Shown here piece by piece: positions 19,401 to 25,581 of a stretch of DNA of 64,000 nucleotides; positions within the stretch are counted from its first letter, which is position 1; each line of letters starts with the position of its first letter. A program made the translations under genes and the position numbers. The stretch is taken from positions 39,571-103,570 of the forward strand of contig CANMKE010000018.1 in the NCBI GenBank assembly GCA_947498325.1, written 5' to 3'. The stretch comes from an uncultured Persicobacter sp. Its GTDB lineage: Bacteria; Bacteroidota; Bacteroidia; Cytophagales; Cyclobacteriaceae. Under the pieces are notes generated by a model that was not told the origin of the DNA, ran no database searches, and was given only the letters and a program-made list of their open reading frames with translations.

Positions 19401-19973
19401 AATCATGGCATCTCCTTTGAGTCGCTCCTGCAACCACGAAAAGAAAGGTACGACAAACGTTTGTCGTGCTAAAGTATCTGATTGATCAACGTTTGTCGTT
19501 ATAACCAACGATTGTAGTTGAAAAAACAGGAGCGCATCCTGATCAATCTCCTTGGCCAAATGATAAAACAACGCACTGACATGTCGGCAGGGGCGTGCAC
19601 TTTGTTCACAGCTGCACTGCATTCTGATATCAGCAAAATGTGTTGGTATAGCCAACTGAATATTCTCACGGATAAAGGGTTTGATGTCCGCAGGAATAAT
19701 GTTGTTTTGAAGCTGCAACAATCGGTAGCTGTCTGCAGAAAAATACGCCTGCATTTTCTCCTGATCAGAGGACGGCATCGATGGAAACTGAAGCGCTACT
19801 TTAAAGGACTGATTGAAATGCCCGCCAACCTTCGCGTAGACCGTTCCCTCCTTAATCATCCAATCCAGAACAGCCCCTTTTTCAGCCCATTCCCGTCCGC
19901 CAGCCAATCGGTTTCGGTCATCAATTCCTTCCAAATTTTTTATCCACCACTCGCCCCAGGTCATCATTTTCAT
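16467..19973 (-). CDS. SNF2-family helicase with SWIM zinc finger
   Basis: This 1168-residue protein has a SWIM zinc-binding motif at 120-131 (CSC, x6, CRH) and a long bacterial SNF2-specific middle region. The SNF2 ATPase carries DDMGLGKT near 733, DEAQ near 824 and SGTPVENR near 854. The helicase C domain carries AAGTGLNLVQATHVVHYD and TDRAYRIGQ near 1104. It should be an ATP-driven DNA translocase that remodels protein-DNA complexes. It lies directly after rep, with the rep terminator ending only ~15 bp before its ATG, and it forms an operon with a GNAT gene. Strikingly, the gene contains about 17 copies of the origin motif in all three codon frames. A role in replication of this replicon is inference from that context; a repair or general transcription role is also possible. 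Confidence 0.93.
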   Translation of the reverse strand: MKMMTWGEWWIKNLEGIDDRNRLAGGREWAEKGAVLDWMIKEGTVYAKVGGHFNQSFKVALQFPSMPSSDQEKMQAYFSADSYRLLQLQNNIIPADIKPFIRENIQLAIPTHFADIRMQCSCEQSARPCRHVSALFYHLAKEIDQDALLFFQLQSLVITTNVDQSDTLARQTFVVPFFSWLQERLKGDAMIAGHGNLVDFSNLPFFNDKRLSFLKNRATNSTTDDKLLLLKGLAKLKKRTSFFEDELCDAVRDFRGIFSKSDQISLIFNDLGGLSSVLLETNGEFQPVNSTAPIALLIQLLVDYDEGQFRGISEIWKWKRQMLRFCDLLLTRQMLQPKVVANSEQWCLQWFPATYDPVIRQVLDDLTAALPCPVAFIKTNVGVSALSSKQQTLLVAQCILTDRMRQLTATLGHSANASVMAKALYSDHCFSLQDQREMALASNIEQWLAPLQQHDFETIIILQMEESEIEGHFVLRLLARDSDAPLGSEQSIRAFLLSAPNSVQQKLFQRIEPLWAHFPVMKTLMTVDQEVLSFNQQELSNVLVFLFPQLEAIGIDVRLDKRLRKLVQPKLSFKITAKEEDGEEDGKQQKGQLDIKSLFKYEWQVAIGDQQVSAEEFENYLEEIEGVVKIKDQYVHLIATDVAKLMARLQDEHQKLPSHEFFQAIYTQKYESAPVFMAQDASQRLSLFNKVRQVLPPKGLKATLRPYQLVGFEWLMRNASIGMGAILADDMGLGKTLQTLAFLLKLKEEQRLSYNKPAIVVVPTSLLTNWQAEINKFTPDITTNVYHGQMNSLSPTFDVLITTYGKVRTSFDQLKKISWEVMIIDEAQHIKNADTKQSQLIKSLPSVIKVALSGTPVENRLMEYWSIMDFVNPSILGSASEFQRKFVKPIEDQDLQRLSDFHNICRPFLMRRLKSDRSIIADLPEKIEQNHFCSLAPEQSALYQSVMEQAMFKMEATEQKKRSSIILQLITTLKQVCNHPFQYLASGEQAPWLSGKATALMELLEKIQPTGEKVLIFTQYRQMGELLRRWIYQFMESEAMFLHGGCSRKERDEMVTQFQTSASKQFFILSLKAAGTGLNLVQATHVVHYDLWWNPAVEAQATDRAYRIGQQKNVMVHRLISKGTFEEQINQLIQKKKVLADEVVQAGGEWIGNLPDEELKQIFSLKEE
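17257..19518. repeat. Origin-type motif array embedded in the SNF2 helicase gene
   Basis: Copies of the motif GCAACRTTTGTCGT or its complement begin at 17257, 17276, 17578, 17615, 17715, 17752, 17888, 17916, 18794, 18829, 18884, 18968, 19004, 19338, 19451, 19486 and 19505. Those at 19338 and 19451 are the full palindrome CGACAAACGTTTGTCG, identical to the origin copies. A weaker copy lies at 16715. The copies encode RQML/RQVL, TTNV/KTNV and QRLS/QTL, that is, all three frames, so they are not a protein repeat. Protein-binding function is inferred. Confidence 0.85.
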
Positions 19974-19987
19974 TCAAAATTTAGGTA

Positions 19988-20013
19988 AAAAAAAGCCCCA
20001 TAAACAGGGGCTT
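19988..20013 (-). terminator. Intrinsic terminator of the rep gene
   Basis: On the minus strand, AAAGCCCC/GGGGCTTT is followed by a run of eight T. It lies between the rep stop and the helicase start, so the helicase depends on read-through or on a promoter inside the rep 3' end. Confidence 0.83.
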
Positions 20014-20038
20014 TCATTTTATAAATATAGCAATAAAT

Positions 20039-22099
20039 TTACATTCTTCTGAATTGCTCACGGCTGATTTGGTGTTTCCGCTCCGCATACGCAGGCGCAC
20101 CATTTTCAGCAAAATCCTTATCTTCCTCCGTTAAGAAGAAACGACGAACCAAGAAACGTCCGTACCATTTCAGGGTGTTGTCACTGAATTTTTCAAAAGG
20201 CAAATTCGACAGGTCACCAACATCTTTACGCTCAAGACTCGGCGCGTCCGTATCCAAATAATGGGTATAATCACCAATTTTGGCAGGCCCAAAGAACATC
20301 AAATACTTGTTTCTCAGCGTATCCCAAAGCTCTTGAAATTCAAGAGAAATCTGAGCTTTAAGCTCTCGGTTAGCCGATTTTTGATCATCTTCAGCCTTAC
20401 GACGCAAATTGTTATTCCAATAACTTTGCTCGTTGGCCTGCTGAGGATTTTGACCGCTTGCCTTTTGCGGCATAGCCACTGGCTTACCTGCATCCTTATC
20501 AGGAACAGGCAAAGGAGCTTTGGCAATTTCCTTCAACTCATTGTCCAGACAAGTTTGTAAATATTGCACTGAAGGACGACTGGCAAAACTTCCCATACGC
20601 TGAGCGACTGCCTCCATTTGTTCATGGGTTAACAGCTCCTCATAACCAAGGATCAATTCTTCCAGACGATTGAAAACATCTGCAAATTGCGACTTGGTAC
20701 GCGGACGGAAATTACTCGCCTTATAAATAGAAGCCGTGGCAGGTTTGGCATTGAAAGCATCCTCTTTCACCTGATTCATTTCAAGTGCTTTCAGTAGGAA
20801 ACTTACCTTGTCGCGTGCTCTTGAATTCAGTGCTGCTGGCAGGAAACTCTTGATCGCTTCCATGCCATATCTCTTAATGGCATCGATCAGTTGAGAAGTC
20901 CATTTTCCAAGTTGTTTTTTGTTGGAGCCCAGCAAATTCAACTCCCGCAATACCAAATTCACCTCGGCAGGGGAGTACTCATCATAAGCAGACGGCTGGA
21001 TAACCTGCGCCTCCTGAATCACTTCGCCCGTGGCTGAAGCGACAGGGTCAAGGACCAACTGACTCGCCTGATGCCTGATGCGGAAAACCACCGATTGCAC
21101 TTTGTTTCCACGCCCACTGCGCATCAAATCATACTCAATTTCAATATTGGTATTATTGACAATATCCTTAATGGCAGGATCAAGGGAACGTTTTTTAAAG
21201 TCATTGAATCGAGGGTAATCGTCGATGGTTAATCGGCAAGGATAAGCATCTTCAGGAACACGTTTACCGATTTTATTTTTTGAAATATCACCTGTAACAC
21301 GCTCATAATCAAGCTCTGATTTAAGGTCCACCTCAAAAGCCACCCCGACTTTTTTCTTCAGTTGCTCAATATCCATTTCCACCTCAATCCAGTCGCCAGT
21401 ATTGAAAGACGATTCCGATTGCGAAATAAAACTCCTGAACAGCGTGTAATAGAACACGGAATAAGTCTGTTTCAGACGAAAAATGGTTTCATACTTATAC
21501 TTGATGACTTTCTCATCTTTATTGAAGCCATAAAATGTACGCAAAAAGGCGCCAGAAAAGTGAATCTTTACCTCTTCAATATTCACAGGCATTTCCTGCC
21601 CATCCACCTCTACAAGATCAAATTTTACGGGTTCAATCTCGGTGATGGCATTAATGAATCGGGGCGTCATTTTTTGCTCTTCGTGGCTATATTCCCACCG
21701 TTGAATTTTCGCCTGATACAAGTCAAAAATGGCCTGATCATAACGCTGTTTCTGCGTTTTGAAGCTGTCATATTCATTCAGGAAGTCCTTGCGCTTGAGC
21801 CGAACGGTGTACGCGCGTTGCCAGATTTCCCGATTAATGAGCATGTGCTTGGCATCTTCAGAAGGCACCATATCAAGCTGGTCACGAATACGCTCAAAAT
21901 GCTTGAAAATTTCATCCTGCGCTTCTGTAACGGCAAAATAGATGATCTGTATGGCTTTGTTACGCAACACCAAACTATCACCACGCTTATTGCGCTTATT
22001 ATCCCCCATCAATCCGCCACTTTTCTCGATCTCACCGACGGAATGCGTAATTTCCCTCGAAAAAATATCAAGTGTGCCTTGCGTACCCTTTATTGACAT
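20039..22099 (-). CDS. Replication initiator protein, RepB/Rep_3 family
   Basis: This 686-residue protein contains the tandem winged-helix initiator fold in residues ~40-350. Seen are LVLRNKAIQIIYFAV at the first domain, LKQTYSVFYYTLFRSF, and near 298 the family signature FNDFKKRSLDPAIKDIVNNT followed by the basic GRGNKVQSVVFRIR. A further ~330 residues, charged and partly coiled-coil, have no recognised domain; typical Rep_3 initiators have 230-350 residues, so this is about double the usual length. It should bind repeated sites in the adjacent origin and recruit the replisome. The gene faces away from the motif array, so the array probably also covers its promoter and could mediate autorepression. 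Family assignment is firm; the origin interaction is inference. Confidence 0.9.
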   Translation of the reverse strand: MSIKGTQGTLDIFSREITHSVGEIEKSGGLMGDNKRNKRGDSLVLRNKAIQIIYFAVTEAQDEIFKHFERIRDQLDMVPSEDAKHMLINREIWQRAYTVRLKRKDFLNEYDSFKTQKQRYDQAIFDLYQAKIQRWEYSHEEQKMTPRFINAITEIEPVKFDLVEVDGQEMPVNIEEVKIHFSGAFLRTFYGFNKDEKVIKYKYETIFRLKQTYSVFYYTLFRSFISQSESSFNTGDWIEVEMDIEQLKKKVGVAFEVDLKSELDYERVTGDISKNKIGKRVPEDAYPCRLTIDDYPRFNDFKKRSLDPAIKDIVNNTNIEIEYDLMRSGRGNKVQSVVFRIRHQASQLVLDPVASATGEVIQEAQVIQPSAYDEYSPAEVNLVLRELNLLGSNKKQLGKWTSQLIDAIKRYGMEAIKSFLPAALNSRARDKVSFLLKALEMNQVKEDAFNAKPATASIYKASNFRPRTKSQFADVFNRLEELILGYEELLTHEQMEAVAQRMGSFASRPSVQYLQTCLDNELKEIAKAPLPVPDKDAGKPVAMPQKASGQNPQQANEQSYWNNNLRRKAEDDQKSANRELKAQISLEFQELWDTLRNKYLMFFGPAKIGDYTHYLDTDAPSLERKDVGDLSNLPFEKFSDNTLKWYGRFLVRRFFLTEEDKDFAENGAPAYAERKHQISREQFRRM

Positions 22100-22190
22100 A
22101 GACTTATTTTTGACTCATCTTTCGTTATTCTTCTCCAAAGATAATCACCTTTAGCACTTTACACAACATTCATTGATGGGAATTGATTTT

Positions 22191-23204
22191 GAAACGTTTG
22201 TCGTAATATAATTGAAAGACAAATGTTGCCTTTTTAGCTCCTAAAGCGACAAACGTTTGTCGTTTTAATAAAAATACAGCTGAAAATAAACCTTCATTAT
22301 TTACTACGACAAACGTTTGTCGCCCAAAACCGAACACAAAGCAAGGCACACTCATAACGACAAACGTTTGTCGTTAAAGCCAAATCCGAAAATCTATACC
22401 ACTACAAACGTTGCTGAAAACAGTGGCAACATTTGTAGTAAAATACCATATGAAGACAATCGTTGCGGTATCACGACAAACGTTTGTGGTATAATCAAAG
22501 ATTTGCTTATCATTTAAACTTCACTACAAGTATTTTAAAGAAAAATAGAGGAAACATTTGTCGTAATACTGGAATACTACCGCAATATTTGTAGTATAAA
22601 CAGTATTCACTAACAATATTTGTCTTACAGAAAAACAGTCCCTTTTACACGACAAACGTTTGTCGTTTTAATAAATGGCAGAAAATCACTGATTTAGCGA
22701 CAATCATACGAAATCACCACAGTAATGTAGCCGTCAGCTATTCACGAAGTAAATATAACACCACAAATGTTGCAGCGTGAAAAAAAATTAATCCGTTGAT
22801 TATCAAATGAATAGGGAAATACCACAAATGTTTACATCTTCAGCTATAATTAATAATAATAACTAATCTTTAAATAAATATTTATTATTATTCATTAAGT
22901 AAAGTTTTAGCCCGCAAAGCTCAGTTAGTTTGTCGTCGTTCATTTTTCAATTTCGCATTTTAAAAGGCTCTGCTGTGATCTTCGATTGTTATGACATCAA
23001 GTATCAACCAAAAGGAGATCGTCGTTTAAAGGGCCGTTTTTGCGGATCGATTTTTACTGAAATGAATTTAAATGAGCTGATTTTGCGACCAAAAAGCTTT
23101 TTGAGCATAATCCTCAGTTATAACCTTTTAAGACAAATGTTGCGCCGATGCAACGTTTGTCGTATTAGTTGGTTTTCTCATCTGATAAAGTCAACGTTTG
23201 TAGT
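22191..23204. repeat. Origin repeat array: CGACAAACGTTTGTCG and degenerate copies
   Basis: Perfect 16-bp palindromes lie at 22247-22262, 22307-22322, 22358-22373 and 22650-22665, with a near-perfect one at 22474-22489. Shorter or degenerate copies start at 22191, 22218, 22402, 22426, 22455, 22551, 22582, 22613, 22762, 22822, 23132, 23150 and 23191. The asymmetric core is GCAAC-R-TTTGT-M-GT. The first three palindromes are 60 and 51 bp apart, and orientation varies. They are candidate binding sites for Rep (iterons) or ParB (parS-like); the sequence alone does not decide which. Confidence 0.85.
22845..22909. other. AT-rich tract, candidate DNA-unwinding element
   Basis: A ~65-bp stretch of almost pure A and T (TAATTAATAATAAT, then TAAATAAATATTTATTATTA) sits directly after the last repeat of the dense array. 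An AT-rich tract beside iterons is the usual place where Rep_3-type origins melt. Function is inferred from position and composition. Confidence 0.55.
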
Positions 23205-23276
23205 AAAAAATCTTTGATGGTCCGATCGTTTAGATTATTCACTTGAAAATCAATTAATTGTCGTAAAAAAAGGCAC

Positions 23277-23304
23277 AAAAAAAACCGCCCGATCAGGGGC
23301 GGTT
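23277..23304 (-). terminator. Intrinsic terminator of parAB
   Basis: On the minus strand, stem AACCGCCC/GGGCGGTT is followed by eight T. It starts about 30 bp after the parB stop codon and isolates the partition operon from the origin. Confidence 0.85.
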
Positions 23305-23331
23305 GGTGGTAATCTTATTTATTAAATGAAA

Positions 23332-24282
23332 TCAGTCTAAAATATTCAAATATTGGTCAATTTCATGTTTCAATTCTTCAAGGCTGTGTTTGAGTGCCGT
23401 CTTTTCATCAGGATTACTTTTGTCCAATGCCCGAAGGAAACTTTTCCGGTTGCGGTCGATCATCAGTTTACTCAAGCTTTTTCGCACCATGCTTTCCTGC
23501 TTTTGGATAGGGGTCAGTTTTGCTGGCACGGGCATTTTCGGTTGTGGCGCTTCTTCGGTGTCAGCGGTATTTTCCTTTTCAGCAGTTTCAAACTGTTTCA
23601 GGAAAGCTTCTCCACTGAGCTCCGATTTGCCAAGATCTTCAATTTGCTTTTTGGTGAAGGGCAATAATCCCTGAATGAGCAATTGTCGCTGCTCCTCTGG
23701 TAACTTTATTGCACCTCGGTAAAAGGAAGCATCTCTTTTGATCGTTTTTGCATTCACATGAAATACCTCCGCCAATTCTTCAGCGGTGTCGCCACCACCT
23801 TGTCTTTTGAGAGCGGGATCTTTAATTTTTCGGTTTTCATAAGTGGCCCCACGAAGAAAAGCAATTTCTTCAGAGGTCATGTTTCGTTGCCCAAGTTGCT
23901 TTTGATCCATAAATTGCTTGACTGCCTCCATGTCGGGATGGTTATCAAGCAAGGCGATATTAAAATCAATTTTATGTCGTTGCGCAATTGAAAAACGATG
24001 ATGACCATCTACCAGAAAGTATTGATCGTTCAATTTCCAGACGATAATAGGATCAAAAATTCGCTGATTAGCCAAGATATTCTGTTCCAGAATCTGGTAT
24101 TCGGCAGGGGTCAGCGGACGGATGTATTTCTGCAAATCAGGATGAATGGTAATATTCTTCTTGATTTCATCGGCCAAACTGCCATCGCTCACCACCTTGG
24201 TTTGCGAGAACTTTTGAGCATTGATATTTAAATTGTTGAGCGTATCTAAATTTGCTCTTGCGGAATTTTTCTTCTTTGCCAT
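23332..24282 (-). CDS. parB: ParB-like partition protein
   Basis: This 316-residue protein has an N-terminal ParB/Srx domain (~50-120) with PLTPAEYQILEQNI, DPIIVW and VDGHHRFSIA, a central helix-turn-helix (~165-185, DTAEELAEVFHVNAKTIKRD), and a helical C-terminal part ending DQYLNILD, probably for dimerisation. The CTP-binding GERRxRA motif of chromosomal ParB is replaced by GHHRFSIA at 93-100. It is therefore a divergent plasmid or chromid type. It should bind centromere sites and work with ParA to segregate the replicon. ParA lies one base upstream on the same strand. The nearby palindromes are candidate binding sites. Confidence 0.88.
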   Translation of the reverse strand: MAKKKNSARANLDTLNNLNINAQKFSQTKVVSDGSLADEIKKNITIHPDLQKYIRPLTPAEYQILEQNILANQRIFDPIIVWKLNDQYFLVDGHHRFSIAQRHKIDFNIALLDNHPDMEAVKQFMDQKQLGQRNMTSEEIAFLRGATYENRKIKDPALKRQGGGDTAEELAEVFHVNAKTIKRDASFYRGAIKLPEEQRQLLIQGLLPFTKKQIEDLGKSELSGEAFLKQFETAEKENTADTEEAPQPKMPVPAKLTPIQKQESMVRKSLSKLMIDRNRKSFLRALDKSNPDEKTALKHSLEELKHEIDQYLNILD

Positions 24283-24283
24283 C

Positions 24284-25294
24284 TTATACCGTCTCCTGCT
24301 CTTTAATATCTATATATTCTTGAATGAAATCGTGATAATCCTTGCTTCCGTTTGAGTTCGGCTTGTAGTCGAGCACGGGAAGTTTATGGGCGGGTGCTTC
24401 TGCAACCTGCGCATTTTTTCGGATCACATTGCTGAAAACACGGATACCCGCCGAACTTAAAAAGTTTCTGATGGCAAGTTCATATTCCTCATGCGTCGCA
24501 TAGCGGCTGTCTTTCATCGTGATCAGCACACCATCAATATCAATTTCGTGGTCTTTAAGCTCTCGGATTTCTGAAATGGCCCGAATCATTTTTGAAAGCC
24601 CCTGAATACTCATCTCCTCGGGAATCACGGGAATGACAACCGAATCGGCACTGTTCAATGCGCAATTGGTGAAGAAGCCCAATGAAGGCGGGCAGTCCAG
24701 GACGATATAATCGTAATCCATATCGACCTTATCGAGCACCCGTTTTTTCAGCAAAACATCTTTCACGCCTTCCACGGCTTTGAGTTTGCTTTCGATCAGG
24801 TTTTCATCAGTGGCAATGATATCGAAAGCATCCTCATCCATTGCCTGATAAATGGCATCTTTCGGATCGATCTCATCATTGAGGGCTGATAACAGCAATT
24901 CATTTTTTTCAGGGTATTCTTCTGAACTGAAAAAGCAGGTGGATAAGTTCGCCTGACCGTCGAGGTCAAGCATCAGCACTCGGTAACCATTTCGGTGCAG
25001 GCCACGCGCCAAGTTGATCGTCGTGGTGGTTTTTCCTACGCCTCCCTTGTGGTTAAATACGGCTATGACTTCCGCCTTGTCCTTTTTCTGTATGTTTTCC
25101 AGAAAGGTGGAAAAGCCATAATTGTTCAGTGTTGGGATCAAGCGGTTGATGTGGGCTTCATTCAAACGGCGACCAGTCTCTCCACGAAGAACTTTTGCCA
25201 GTGTTTGTCGAGATATCCCCGCCTCAATTTCCAAACTTTTTACGTTTAGACCTGGACGGCTGGATAAAAATTTTATAATGAGTTCCTGTGTCAT
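24284..25294 (-). CDS. parA: ParA-like partition ATPase with N-terminal helix-turn-helix
   Basis: This 336-residue protein has an N-terminal helix-turn-helix (~10-45, EAGISRQTLAKVLRGETGRR). A deviant Walker A motif KGGVGKTTTT begins at 83, followed by MLDLDGQANLS (switch I) and YDYIVLDCPPSLGFFTN (Walker B/switch II). ATP-dependent DNA binding moves ParB-bound replicons apart. The N-terminal helix-turn-helix is the hallmark of type Ia plasmid ParA, which also represses its own operon, so autoregulation at the 25.3-25.58 kb promoter region is likely. It is the first gene of parAB. Confidence 0.93.
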   Translation of the reverse strand: MTQELIIKFLSSRPGLNVKSLEIEAGISRQTLAKVLRGETGRRLNEAHINRLIPTLNNYGFSTFLENIQKKDKAEVIAVFNHKGGVGKTTTTINLARGLHRNGYRVLMLDLDGQANLSTCFFSSEEYPEKNELLLSALNDEIDPKDAIYQAMDEDAFDIIATDENLIESKLKAVEGVKDVLLKKRVLDKVDMDYDYIVLDCPPSLGFFTNCALNSADSVVIPVIPEEMSIQGLSKMIRAISEIRELKDHEIDIDGVLITMKDSRYATHEEYELAIRNFLSSAGIRVFSNVIRKNAQVAEAPAHKLPVLDYKPNSNGSKDYHDFIQEYIDIKEQETV

Positions 25295-25388
25295 GATTGT
25301 ATCATATTTGGTGCAATGTACAGCTTTTTAAGCGCATTTTTTCACGATTTATTAAAAAATAACTTCATTTAGTATCTTTTTTCGTGCA

Positions 25389-25411
25389 ATAAAGGACATT
25401 TTGTCCTTTAT
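25389..25411. promoter_or_regulatory. Perfect inverted repeat upstream of parA
   Basis: ATAAAGGACA and TGTCCTTTAT form a perfect 10-bp stem around TTT, followed rightwards by a run of seven T. It lies 95 bp upstream of the parA start and 170 bp before tamB. It could be a ParA operator or a rightward terminator protecting tamB, although no rightward gene precedes it. The sequence shows the palindrome; its role is open. Confidence 0.5.
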
Positions 25412-25581
25412 ATTTTTTTCATCTTCAAAAGCCTTCCGTGAAGTAATCATTTATTAAAACCACCTGTCATAATTTCATTGGGAATTGAGGATATAGTTCC
25501 CTTTTTTTGTGTTGGTTTAAAGGAGAATCCTCGTGGCAAAAGCGAACGATTCCCGACCACTATCACAAACTTATTTGACTC

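Larger units (their letters stand above)
22100..23331. other. Probable replication origin region (non-coding)
   Basis: This 1.23-kb gap between the rep start and the parB stop carries no convincing gene. Open frames here are interrupted by repeat copies and have no coding character. It holds about 18 motif copies, an AT-rich tract and the parAB terminator. No obvious DnaA box (TTATCCACA) was found. The arrangement of initiator gene, repeats, AT-rich segment and partition genes is that of a plasmid or chromid origin. Confidence 0.8.

Noticed and set aside
19930..19950. TTATCCACC as a DnaA box near the origin
   Set aside because: One mismatch to TTATCCACA, a single copy, and inside the helicase coding sequence; chance is a sufficient explanation.
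16467..19973. SNF2 helicase as part of a defence system (DISARM-like or similar)
   Set aside because: No methyltransferase, nuclease or PLD partner lies nearby; the neighbours are rep, partition genes and a GNAT.
22191..23204. Possible CRISPR or attachment-site cluster in the origin region
   Set aside because: Motif copies vary in orientation, spacing and length and lack constant-length spacers; rep and par genes explain the context better.
22930..23217. 95-codon plus-strand open frame between rep and parB
   Set aside because: It runs through motif copies and a stretch without coding character, has no family and no promoter; it is treated as part of the origin.
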